From the NCBI RefSeq assembly GCF_002968575.1, contig NZ_PVBM01000008.1, positions 62,001-126,000 of the forward strand: 64,000 nucleotides of DNA, written 5' to 3'. Numbering within the stretch: the stretch's first letter is position 1; the number at the start of each line of letters is the position of its first letter. Below the pieces are notes generated by a model. The model did not search any database. It was not told the origin of the DNA and saw only the letters and a list, made by a program, of their open reading frames with translations. Of this stretch, positions 45,054 through 52,491 are shown piece by piece. Source of the stretch: Neorhizobium huautlense (lineage in GTDB: Bacteria; Pseudomonadota; Alphaproteobacteria; Rhizobiales; Rhizobiaceae). The translations under genes and the position numbers were made by a program.

Positions 45054-46921
45054 TGGATCGTCTGGCTTCCTTCCTCCTGCGACGTCTCGCCCATGTTGAG
45101 CGCCGTGCCGTCCGTCGTCTCGCGGTCCGCAACGGCCTGTTGACGATGAGCACCGCCCTCATCGACGGTCATGTCATCGGCCGCTTCAGGCCTGCCTTCG
45201 ATCCCTCCCATCTCTGCGGCGACGCCGATCGGGACCGCCAGTGGATCCGCGATCACCTTGCGGCATTCCTGATTGAGGGGCCACAGGACGGTCACGGCCA
45301 ACCTCTTCTAGTTCCCGCCCTGCCAACGTGGCCAGATCACCTCAGACGGCATCCGGCAGACACTGAAGCTGCTGACACGGCGGCAGATACCTACGCGGTC
45401 CGTGTTGTTGCCGAGGCTGGCTACAAGCCAACCGTCAAACATATGGCCACCTTGCTGCTGCTTGCCGCGGCACTGGAGCAATCGGGCGTCACACTGCGCG
45501 ATCTGGTCGCGATCCTGCGGCAGCCCGCACCCGTCTTCTCCGTATCTGTCCTCGCCGATGGCTTTGAGCGGGCCGTGTCGCAGCTCATCGAAGACACCGG
45601 CATCGTGCCGTACGGTCCCTACAACGGTGTGGCGGCGGACTTTGCATTCACCGACGATCTTTGGAAGTGGGTAGACAGCGAGACCCGACGCATCTTCCTG
45701 CAGGTCCCGGCTGGCGAGACCAACCGCCCGAGCCGGGCCGCACTGCGGGGACAATTGCTGCGGGCGTTGGCGGATGGCACGCCGGTGCTTGCCGTGTCGG
45801 AGACACACAATGGCGTTCCGGCTCAGGTGGATCTGACCTGCGATATCAGGATGACGGGCGCCGGGATCGATCGCATGCTCATCGCTGATCTTTTGGAAGC
45901 TGTCTATGGCAGCGAACCAGTCATGCAGCATGACAGCAGCATCGCGAAACTCGATGCCGGTGCGCTCACGCTCGACGATCTCGCCATTGCCATTCGGATG
46001 GGCCGGCCAATCCTATCCAGCCTCGATGCGCTTGCCGGACTGGCGGCGCTGAACCGCGAAGACAAAAAGGATGGAAGCGCCGAAGACAAGGCGGCCTCCT
46101 CGCGACGTCTCATCACGCAGAACCCAAGCGAGCGCAGAGGTCAGACGTCGCAGGATGGTGGCAATAGCGGCGATCGCACTTCATCGGCGTCTACATCGTC
46201 CAAGGGCAAGCGCAAGGACAGGTCACGACAGAAGCCAACCGGCGCCGAGGTGATCCAGCCGGAGCCTATCGGGCAGGCATCGACGCCGGCTGCGACACAA
46301 GTGCTGCAAGTCGAAACGCTGACCGGCTATGGAGCTGCGAGAGACTGGGCGCTCGGTTTGAAGGTGGATCTTGCCGAATATCTGACGGGAGACCTCGCCT
46401 GGTCGCAGATGAGCACGAAGCTGCTTCTGTCCGGACCGCCGGGGACAGGCAAGACGAACTTCGCACGGGCGCTTTGCAACACGCTGCAGGTGCCACTGGT
46501 CGTCACCTCTGTCTCGACATGGCTGCAGGGCGAGTATCTGCATGATGTGCTGGACGGTATGGCAGACACGTTCGCGGAAGCCCGACGTCAGGCGCCGTCC
46601 ATCCTGTTCATCGACGAGATCGACGGCATCGGTCAGCGTGCCTCGGCGTCGCGACCCTACGCCGACTATTGGAACGCCTGCGTCAACAAGCTGTTGGAGC
46701 TTCTCGACGGCGCCCTGAAAACTGACGGCGTCATCGTGGTCGGCGCTACCAACCGGCCGGACGAGATCGATGAGGCGATCCGTCGCTCGGGGCGGCTGGA
46801 AACGCACATCGAGATCCCGCGTCCCGACATTCCGACGCTCGCAGGCATTCTCGCCCATCATCTGGGCAGCGACCTCGATGCCGTCGCCATGTCGGACACC
46901 CAGATCGGAGGTCAGCCATGA
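45053..46921 (+). CDS. AAA+ ATPase lacking its lid domain (partner of the M41-like peptidase)
   Basis: This is a 622-aa protein. Residues 1-330 are an uncharacterised helical region. A Ser/Lys-rich linker (about 340-405) leads to an AAA+ core with Walker A LSGPPGTGKTNFARAL near 458, Walker B SILFIDEIDGIGQR near 516 and the second region of homology VVGATNRPDEIDEAIRRSGRLE, including arginine fingers. The core resembles FtsH and other classic AAA proteins. The chain stops just where the helical lid should begin; the lid is encoded at the start of the next gene, with ATGA overlap. The start at 45053 has GGAGG seven bases upstream. It presumably feeds substrates to the downstream peptidase. Confidence 0.75.
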   Translation: MDRLASFLLRRLAHVERRAVRRLAVRNGLLTMSTALIDGHVIGRFRPAFDPSHLCGDADRDRQWIRDHLAAFLIEGPQDGHGQPLLVPALPTWPDHLRRHPADTEAADTAADTYAVRVVAEAGYKPTVKHMATLLLLAAALEQSGVTLRDLVAILRQPAPVFSVSVLADGFERAVSQLIEDTGIVPYGPYNGVAADFAFTDDLWKWVDSETRRIFLQVPAGETNRPSRAALRGQLLRALADGTPVLAVSETHNGVPAQVDLTCDIRMTGAGIDRMLIADLLEAVYGSEPVMQHDSSIAKLDAGALTLDDLAIAIRMGRPILSSLDALAGLAALNREDKKDGSAEDKAASSRRLITQNPSERRGQTSQDGGNSGDRTSSASTSSKGKRKDRSRQKPTGAEVIQPEPIGQASTPAATQVLQVETLTGYGAARDWALGLKVDLAEYLTGDLAWSQMSTKLLLSGPPGTGKTNFARALCNTLQVPLVVTSVSTWLQGEYLHDVLDGMADTFAEARRQAPSILFIDEIDGIGQRASASRPYADYWNACVNKLLELLDGALKTDGVIVVGATNRPDEIDEAIRRSGRLETHIEIPRPDIPTLAGILAHHLGSDLDAVAMSDTQIGGQP

Positions 46922-47733
46922 CGGGAAACACCAAAATTGGCGGCTCGATGGACGAGATCGAGGTCATCCTAGAGGATGACGGCGAGCGCGGCATCGACAC
47001 GCCAGAGACGGCCGAGCATGATAACCCAGTGCTTCAGGCGTTGCGACGTCTGGCAACACGAGCAATGGGCCTGACTGGCGCCGACATTGAACGGATCGTC
47101 CGCGAAGCGCGATTGAAAGCTCGCCGCGAAAAGCGTCGCCTTACTTATGCCGATGTCGAAGCCGGCATCCGCGGTCACCGCCCGCCGGTCCCGTATGATG
47201 TCCGATGGCGCTTTGCGATCCATGAGTCCGGCCATGCGGTCGTTCATCACGCTCTGCGGCTCGGGTCGATCATGGGATTGACGATCGACGCCAAGGACGG
47301 CGGCCACAATGCCGTGACCTTTGCGACCAACGCACCTGATACCGAAGCTTGGTACGAGCGGCTGCTGGCCATGCTGATGGCTGGCCGCGCGGCTGAACTC
47401 ATCGTGCTCAAGACCGTATCGGCTGGTTCCGGCGGCGCCGAACAGAGCGACCTCGCACGCGCAACTCGCATTGCGCTCGATATGGAACAGGCGCTGGGCT
47501 TTGGTGGCCGCCATCCGCTGCTTTATCTCCAACACAAGGATCCAACGGCGATCCTCAGCCGCGATGCCGATGTGGCAGAGCGTGTGCATCGGCGGCTGGA
47601 GTTCGCCCAGGCACGGGCGACGGAGGTGATCCTGGAGAACCGGCATGCCTTCGACCGGCTTGTCCGCGAACTTTTCGACGCCCACGCGCTCGATGGTCAG
47701 GCTGTCGGTGCAATCCTTAACGCGTCAGCGTAG
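46918..47733 (+). CDS. AAA lid plus M41 (FtsH-like) zinc peptidase
   Basis: This is a 271-aa protein. Residues 40-85 look like an AAA lid (LATRAMGLTGADIERIVREA, KRRLTYADVEAGIRG). A peptidase domain follows with IHESGHAVVHHAL near residues 100-112, the HExxH zinc site of M41, and MAGRAAELIVL with GGAEQSDLARATRIA, where the aspartate is the third zinc ligand as in FtsH. There is no membrane segment, unlike FtsH. It overlaps the AAA+ gene by four bases, and together the two make up one FtsH-like protease split in two chains. Substrates are unknown; a role in defence or island control is inferred from location. Confidence 0.78.
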   Translation: MTGNTKIGGSMDEIEVILEDDGERGIDTPETAEHDNPVLQALRRLATRAMGLTGADIERIVREARLKARREKRRLTYADVEAGIRGHRPPVPYDVRWRFAIHESGHAVVHHALRLGSIMGLTIDAKDGGHNAVTFATNAPDTEAWYERLLAMLMAGRAAELIVLKTVSAGSGGAEQSDLARATRIALDMEQALGFGGRHPLLYLQHKDPTAILSRDADVAERVHRRLEFAQARATEVILENRHAFDRLVRELFDAHALDGQAVGAILNASA

Positions 47734-48226
47734 CATTCGCACGGTCTGCCGCCGCGCCGATCACGGCGGCAGACCGTCCGGAGGTCGTTGTCCTCGGCGT
47801 GAAGTGCCCGCACATCAACTCGATGTGCCTCGCGTCACCCGCAACGCGAAACAAATTGCGATCATTGGATTCAGAACAACCGAGCAGCGATTCAAAGCTG
47901 TAGGCAAACGATTCTTTTCCCGAGACTTTTGTTTCCAATCTCCGGGCGACCGATTCCAAGTTCCGAAAATCCGAATCAGGCAATCACGCCGAACGGTGCA
48001 GCAGTGACCAGCGCCATCGTCAGACTGCCCGGCCTGGCGAGCAGTTGGTTACCGACAACGGCATTCAATGTGCTCGCAACCCCAAACAAATTGCGCTCAT
48101 TTGATTCGAAATTCCAGAATTCCGATTCAAAACACAATGATTCCGTTTCGGCGACAAACGCCTTGCGCCGTGCCGCCGGTCCTCTGACCATGAGAGTGCC
48201 ATCAATGAAAACAGGGGGAAGATAAC
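47734..48226. other. Non-coding region with GANTC cluster and 32-bp direct repeats
   Basis: Eight GANTC sites occur between 47868 and 48143 (at 47868, 47889, 47910, 47952, 47973, 48103, 48124 and 48139). GANTC is the target of the alphaproteobacterial cell-cycle methylase CcrM. The stretches 47841-47872 and 48076-48107 match at 28 of 32 positions, and both are followed by another GATTC after the same 16-base spacing. The region could be a methylation-sensitive control region, a replication or partition site, or a non-coding RNA. No protein gene is credible here. Confidence 0.5.
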
Positions 48227-48538
48227 ATGGCGCGACAGACATTGGAAGAGCGGAACGCCAAACAGCGAGAACGGCAGCAGCGGCTGCGGGACCGGCATCG
48301 GGCCGAGCGGCGCCCGGATCGCGACGACGTCGCGCGGGCCATGCTGTTCTGGACGATCACCAGCTATCTCGAGCAGGAGCGGCCGGACTGGATAGAAGAG
48401 CTGGCCGACGCCGTGGTTGGGGTTCTCGTCGACCAAGGCTTCGACGAGCGGGCAGCCGACGAAGTCTTCGATGATCTCGTCGATCGATACGCTAGCGATG
48501 ACCAACCTTTCCGCCGCAAGGTTCACCTGCGGGGCTGA
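48227..48538 (+). CDS. Small charged protein of unknown function
   Basis: This is a 103-aa protein with a very basic, Arg/Gln-rich first 30 residues (ERNAKQRERQQRLRDRHR) and an acidic helical remainder (WIEELADAVVGVLVDQGF, DEVFDDLVDRYASDD). I do not recognise a family. The start is ATG with GGGGGAAG upstream. It stands alone downstream of the GANTC cluster and upstream of a long hairpin. Codon use looks like its neighbours, so it is probably real. Confidence 0.6.
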   Translation: MARQTLEERNAKQRERQQRLRDRHRAERRPDRDDVARAMLFWTITSYLEQERPDWIEELADAVVGVLVDQGFDERAADEVFDDLVDRYASDDQPFRRKVHLRG

Positions 48539-48576
48539 CGATTTCTGGCCATCTGCTCTGCTGGATCACCAAGTTT

Positions 48577-48640
48577 TTGCAAACGGCGTTCACATTCGGG
48601 GACTTCGTCCCCCCGTTACTTCGTGAAACGCCGTTTGCAA
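48577..48640. terminator. Long nested hairpin between convergent genes
   Basis: TTGCAAACGGCGTT at 48577-48590 pairs perfectly with 48627-48640, and GGGGAC/GTCCCC form an inner hairpin around 48597-48611. The structure lies between the small charged gene (plus) and the integrase gene (minus). A run of five T precedes it on the plus strand. It could terminate transcription from one or both sides, or be a remnant of an insertion. Confidence 0.5.
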
Positions 48641-48733
48641 CTGAATCGATTTTATGGAGCCTTTTGGGCACGCAGCAGTCCAGTTCACCGAGGTGGGTGC
48701 ACTACGTCGCGCTCGCCACCTCTGCGCAACTCG

Positions 48734-48748
48734 GGAAATCATTTCCGC
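48734..48748 (+). repeat. Module-boundary palindrome, copy F, at the integrase stop codon
   Basis: GGAAATCATTTCCGC followed by TTCG. The minus-strand TGA of the integrase gene is at 48739-48741, inside the dyad, and the codons before it (AAG CGG AAA) give the KRK end of the recombinase. Confidence 0.75.
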
Positions 48749-50631
48749 TTCGGCGGACCGGCAACCCGCTTGCGCTTGGCGATCGCATCGAAATCCAGAC
48801 CACGAAAGATCGAGTAGTCGATCTCGGGATCGAGCGGCAGGACTTTCAGCTTGCGCGCTTCTTTTTCCGTCGCGACGTCGAAGCCGTAGAGGTCGTGCTC
48901 GTCGCTTCCGGCGCTGTGGCCCGCCTGCACCCGGCGCTCGCGCGGATCGACGCCCGAGTCGCGCATGTCCTGGATGTTGCCGCCACGAAGGGAGTGGAAG
49001 ACCTCGCGTCGACCCACGCTTTCCTCGCCGGCCTTGGGCTTGATCCCTGCTTTCTTGAACAGCCGCTGCATATAGGAGGAGCCGCTCTTGCTCGGGTCCA
49101 CAAGCTTCATGATGTTGGGAAACAGAAAGTTCGAACCCTGGCGGCTCGCCCAGTCGATAAACCCGATTTCCTTCAGGAAGTCGTGCAAAACGAAGTAGCG
49201 TTCGCTGTCCTGTGTCTTGACCGGGACGGTGGTCCAGATGCCATTGATTTGCGAGAGGCGCGTCACTTGCCCCACCCATACCTCCGGGAACTGTTCGCGG
49301 ATGTCGTTTCCGCGCAGATGGATCAGCAGTCCCAGGCGTCGAGAGGTGAGATGACCGAGGAGCGGCAGCATGATGTCCTCCATCAGCCCGGACTCAATAC
49401 CCGTCCTGAACAGGGTATTCATCTTTGACGTGCCAATGGGTGTTGCCTTACGTGGGCTCGCCGCCGTCTTCGGAATTCTGATCTTTGCGCCAGCGAAGGG
49501 GTCGGTGAAACCGCCAGAAGTGATCTCGGAGCGGATAGCTGCCTTGATGACGGCCAGATATCCTTCCTGAAGTGTCTTCTCTGCCAGCGGTTTCAGGTGA
49601 AGGTCCTTGTTATTTTCGATGACCTGCCAGGGCGTCATTTCCGGATCGCGCTGGTTGTTGTCTCCTGGCCAGTACTGCATGTAATTGACGAAGGCCTGAA
49701 GATCCGCAGGAACATAGGTATTTACGGGGTGATCACCGATCAATTCGATGAAGAGAGCAAGCCGACTTTCTGCTGTCGAAAGGTCGCGGGCGATATTGGC
49801 TCCCCCGGAGTTTCTCCGGCCAGACAGATATGTCGGAATGACGTCGCTCAGCCGCTTCTTATCTGACTTTGGCCGCCACACCGTCCGGCGGTCCAACTCG
49901 AAGGCGGGGATCAGTCTCCCATTGGCGTCGCGAGGATCTTCCGGTGGTCTTTCTACATTGCTTTCAGTAGGGATACCTGGCTCGACGCGGTCCGCAGTCT
50001 GATGTGACATCGACATGGAGCTCACGCTCCGTGCCGGTTGCTGTGCGGTGTTCGTGAGCGCAGACGATGCAGACAGTTTTGCGATTGCCGACAGATTCAA
50101 AATGTCCGCGTTTCCAACGATGAGTTCGTTGAACGGCTCGCCGCGGGTCTGCTTCTCCAGTTCCCGGTTGAGGTCGACGAGGTCGCGGATGCCAGCAGCC
50201 TTCTGCATCTCCTCGACGGGGATTGGTGCGTCCGAGCGGTCGATCATCCGGAGATAGGCCTTTAGCTCGCCCTTCATCTCGATGACGGTTTCAAGTGCCC
50301 GCATCTCGCTGTCGTCATCGTCCTGCATGCCTCTGCCGTGCCTCATCTCATCGAACATCAATCTGGCCTTCGCGGCCAGAAGATCGGCCAGAAGTCTCGC
50401 GCGCCTGTGAGAGCAGGCGCCGAGACTGAGCCGCAAGGGAGGGATGGCACGCGTGCCGCCGCTCGTCTTCGGCATCTTAATCTGGAAGATGTAAACGGAC
50501 CCTGATTTGGCGAGGTAGGGACCAGGCCCCCTGCCTTTAGGCTTTGCTGACGGCGTCTGATTCGACGGCTCGGGCGATACCCCGACGTGTACCGGAAGGT
50601 GTACCAGGCGCGATACCTGCATGACTTTCAC
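48739..50631 (-). CDS. int: Tyrosine recombinase (island integrase)
   Basis: This is a 630-aa site-specific recombinase. The catalytic domain in the C-terminal 300 residues has LTSRRLGLLIHLRG (first arginine), VPVKTQDSER (lysine strand), VFHSLRGGNIQDM (HxxR), VQAGHSAGSDEHDLYGF (second histidine and the nucleophile tyrosine). The N-terminal 250 residues include core-binding helices and a Pro/Lys-rich start. It begins 82 bases from the tRNA-Ser 3' end and points inward, the usual layout. The protein is long for the family, like the large integrases of defence islands. It should catalyse insertion into and excision from the 17-bp att core. Its stop codon lies in boundary copy F. Confidence 0.85.
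   Translation of the reverse strand: MKVMQVSRLVHLPVHVGVSPEPSNQTPSAKPKGRGPGPYLAKSGSVYIFQIKMPKTSGGTRAIPPLRLSLGACSHRRARLLADLLAAKARLMFDEMRHGRGMQDDDDSEMRALETVIEMKGELKAYLRMIDRSDAPIPVEEMQKAAGIRDLVDLNRELEKQTRGEPFNELIVGNADILNLSAIAKLSASSALTNTAQQPARSVSSMSMSHQTADRVEPGIPTESNVERPPEDPRDANGRLIPAFELDRRTVWRPKSDKKRLSDVIPTYLSGRRNSGGANIARDLSTAESRLALFIELIGDHPVNTYVPADLQAFVNYMQYWPGDNNQRDPEMTPWQVIENNKDLHLKPLAEKTLQEGYLAVIKAAIRSEITSGGFTDPFAGAKIRIPKTAASPRKATPIGTSKMNTLFRTGIESGLMEDIMLPLLGHLTSRRLGLLIHLRGNDIREQFPEVWVGQVTRLSQINGIWTTVPVKTQDSERYFVLHDFLKEIGFIDWASRQGSNFLFPNIMKLVDPSKSGSSYMQRLFKKAGIKPKAGEESVGRREVFHSLRGGNIQDMRDSGVDPRERRVQAGHSAGSDEHDLYGFDVATEKEARKLKVLPLDPEIDYSIFRGLDFDAIAKRKRVAGPPKRK
50597..50619 (+). repeat. Candidate recombinase arm site, right end
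   Basis: This stretch matches 17331-17353 at 20 of 23 positions in the same orientation. It lies in the first codons of the integrase gene. GTGTACCGG at 50587-50595 is a further partial copy. Arm-type binding is inferred. Confidence 0.5.
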
Positions 50632-50712
50632 TCCTCAAGGGCCGCTGGCGAACAGAGGTTTTGCGAGGAAATCCAAGGTCTTGCAGGTAAGTGGCGGAGA
50701 GTGAATACAACC

Positions 50713-50729
50713 TGGCGGAGAGGGTGGGA
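50713..50729. repeat. Right attachment site within tRNA-Ser
   Basis: TGGCGGAGAGGGTGGGA is the 3' end of the tRNA-Ser gene (CCA end and acceptor strand on the minus strand) and is identical to 17229-17245. A shorter copy, TGGCGGAGAG, also lies at 50692-50701. Confidence 0.88.
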
Positions 50730-50802
50730 TTCGAACCCACGATACGGTTGCCCGTATGCCGCATTTCGAGTGCGGTGCTTTCGACCACTCAGCCACCTCT
50801 CC
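50713..50802 (-). tRNA. tRNA-Ser (anticodon CGA)
   Basis: The 90-nt minus-strand gene folds as a class II tRNA: acceptor GGAGAGG/CCTCTCC, D-arm GCTGAGTGGTCGAAAGC, anticodon stem CCGCA/TGCGG with loop CTCGAAA (anticodon CGA, reading UCG), a long variable arm CATACGGGCAACCGTATC, T-arm GTGGG-TTCGAAT-CCCAC, discriminator G and encoded CCA. It is intact because the island brings back its 3' end at insertion. Confidence 0.96.
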
Positions 50803-51115
50803 GCTTCGCTGGTCGGCGCATTTGAGCGCGGGCGTTCTCATAGCGGCGAAAGATGGGACTGGCAAGGGGCGAAATCCAAGAGTTTATAGCCTTTTGCCTT
50901 GACAGTTTTTTGTCTCTCGCGTATGCCCGCACCCGATCAGGCGTGGAAAAGTCTCCATGCCTCTTTGTTTGTGTGAAGGTCCTTGGGCTTTCGTGCAGAT
51001 TTAACCGGCAGACCAGTTCAAAAGACACTTCTTTCGAATCCCTGCTAGAGCCCGACTGATAAAAAGACGGCCGCCTTTTTTAGGCAGAGCCGGACCGAAC
51101 ATGAAAGGATAAAAA
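50803..51115 (+). promoter_or_regulatory. rplU leader and promoter region
   Basis: TTGACA at 50899-50904 with TATGCC at 50922-50927 (17-base spacing) is a possible sigma-70 type promoter for rplU-rpmA. At 51061-51081, AAAAAG...CTTTTT surrounds GGCC in a near-palindrome followed by T, which looks like an attenuator-type hairpin about 35 bases before rplU. Ribosomal protein leaders are often autoregulated; that is inferred here. Confidence 0.45.
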
Positions 51116-51427
51116 ATGTTCGCAGTCATCAAGACCGGCGGTAAGCAGTACCGCGTAGCAGCCAATGACGTGCTTACCATCGAAAAGCTGGAAGCCGAAG
51201 CTGGCGCAGTTGTAGAATTCAACGAAGTCCTGATCATCGGCGAAGGCGCCGATGCCAAGATCGGCGCCCCGTTCGTCAAGGGTGCGACGGTCAAGGCCGA
51301 AGTGGTCGAGCAGAACCGTGGCAAGAAGGTCCTTTCCTTCAAGAAGCGTCGCCGCCAGAATTCCAAGCGGATTCGCGGCCATCGCCAGCATCACACGGTC
51401 GTCCGCATCACGGACATCCTCGGTTAA
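51116..51427 (+). CDS. rplU: 50S ribosomal protein L21
   Basis: This 103-aa protein has the L21 sequence from [14 protein letters not shown] to the C-terminal [14 protein letters not shown]. It binds 23S rRNA and protein L20 in the large subunit. The ATG at 51116 has AAAGGA upstream. It is followed 30 bases later by rpmA, the standard bacterial pair. The length is the normal one. Confidence 0.97.
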   Translation: MFAVIKTGGKQYRVAANDVLTIEKLEAEAGAVVEFNEVLIIGEGADAKIGAPFVKGATVKAEVVEQNRGKKVLSFKKRRRQNSKRIRGHRQHHTVVRITDILG

Positions 51428-51457
51428 TCAGGTTTCGAAGGGTAAAGGAGAACTCCA

Positions 51458-51727
51458 ATGGCACATAAAAAAGCTGGCGGTTCGTCGCGCAACGGTCGCG
51501 ATTCTCAGTCCAAGCGCCTTGGCGTGAAGAAGTTCGGCGGCGAAGCCGTCATTCCGGGCAACATTATCGTGCGCCAGCGCGGCACGCAGTGGCATCCGGG
51601 TCAGAACGTCGGCCTCGGCAAGGACCACACCATTTTTGCACTTACGGCAGGCAACGTGAATTACCGTACGAAGGCCAATGGCCGAGTGTACGTGTCCGTA
51701 ATGCCGAAAGCCGAAGCAGCAGAATAA
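51458..51727 (+). CDS. rpmA: 50S ribosomal protein L27
   Basis: This 89-aa protein begins [19 protein letters not shown], the L27 N-terminus whose tail reaches the peptidyl-transfer centre. [20 protein letters not shown] and [11 protein letters not shown] complete the family pattern. AAAGGAGAA lies ten bases upstream. It is co-transcribed with rplU, and a strong hairpin follows. Confidence 0.97.
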   Translation: MAHKKAGGSSRNGRDSQSKRLGVKKFGGEAVIPGNIIVRQRGTQWHPGQNVGLGKDHTIFALTAGNVNYRTKANGRVYVSVMPKAEAAE

Positions 51728-51793
51728 AGCCGGTAAGCGTTTCAAGCAGCCGGTGTCACATCGACCCGGCTGAACGTCCAAGGTTCAGTAAGA

Positions 51794-51828
51794 AAAAGGG
51801 AAGATGGGACACCACCATCTTCCCTTTT
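51794..51828 (+). terminator. Terminator of rplU-rpmA
   Basis: AAAAGGGAAGATGG (51794-51807) pairs perfectly with 51815-51828 around a 7-base loop, and the 3' side continues CTTTTA. This is a classic intrinsic terminator 67 bases after the rpmA stop. Confidence 0.85.
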
Positions 51829-51855
51829 CTTTTACCCCCAGCAGGAGGACTGAAC

Positions 51856-52491
51856 ATGCAAGGCGAACTATTGAGGGCGAGCCAATCCCGGCCGCCAGAG
51901 GAACGGTTAAGACCTGATCGGTCGAGAAGCGATTGCCCCGTCTTACTGTCGCAGAGACTGGTTCTGCGCGCACCCCACGAAGAAGACATCGACGCACTTG
52001 CCCATCTCGCCAACAATGCGAATATCGCGACCATGGTGTCGCGTATGCCGCATCCCTATACGGCAAAAGACGCTGCCGATTTCGTGCGACGCACGAAAGC
52101 CGGCGAGATCGGCAAATGCGTCTACGCCATTACGCGAGGTGATAACGGCGCCTTCCTCGGTTGCTGCGCATTGGAACCCCACCAGGACGAACGGACGCTG
52201 GAGATCGGCTATTGGCTGGGTGAGCCTCATTGGAACAGAGGTTATGCCACGGAAGCCGCACATATCCTGATCGACATGGCCTTTCGCACCCGCAACCACA
52301 TCGACTACATCGATGCCCGTTGCCGGGTCACCAACATTGCCTCCAAGCGGGTGATCCAGAAATGCGGATTCCAGTTTCAGGGGACCGGCATGATCGATTG
52401 CATGGCACTTGGCGGCATGGTCGCCGTCGAATGGTTCCGGCTCGACCGCAAGACCTGGATGTCGTTGAGAAGCTGGGGAGAACTGCGATGA
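51856..52491 (+). CDS. GNAT-family N-acetyltransferase (RimJ/RimL type)
   Basis: This 211-aa protein has the RimL-like GNAT pattern: LSQRLVLRAPHEEDIDALAHL, LEIGYWLGEPHWNRGYATEA (acetyl-CoA loop) and VIQKCGFQFQGTG. Such enzymes acetylate N-termini of ribosomal proteins or other small amines. The ATG at 51856 has AGGAGGA upstream, whereas the longer frame to 51589 overlaps rpmA. It overlaps a second acetyltransferase gene by four bases. Confidence 0.85.
   Translation: MQGELLRASQSRPPEERLRPDRSRSDCPVLLSQRLVLRAPHEEDIDALAHLANNANIATMVSRMPHPYTAKDAADFVRRTKAGEIGKCVYAITRGDNGAFLGCCALEPHQDERTLEIGYWLGEPHWNRGYATEAAHILIDMAFRTRNHIDYIDARCRVTNIASKRVIQKCGFQFQGTGMIDCMALGGMVAVEWFRLDRKTWMSLRSWGELR

Larger units (their letters stand above)
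17229..50729. mobile_element. Genomic island integrated at the 3' end of tRNA-Ser (defence island)
   Basis: The region is bounded by exact 17-bp direct repeats (17229-17245 and 50713-50729). The right copy is the 3' end of an intact tRNA-Ser, and a tyrosine recombinase gene starts 82 bases from it. This is the classic arrangement of a tRNA-targeting integrative element. The contents are defence genes, regulatory genes and small unknown genes. No relaxase, type IV secretion, capsid, tail or terminase gene is visible, so the element may integrate and excise but would need help to move between cells. hipA and the Mrr gene are frameshifted, while Zorya, SIR2-HerA and the large NTPase appear intact. 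Confidence 0.88.

Noticed and set aside
48577..48640. Insertion-sequence end or miniature transposon
   Set aside because: The arms are only 14 bp, no flanking target duplication is seen and no transposase is near.
17229..50729. Prophage or conjugative element
   Set aside because: No capsid, tail, terminase, lysis, relaxase or type IV secretion gene is visible in the island.
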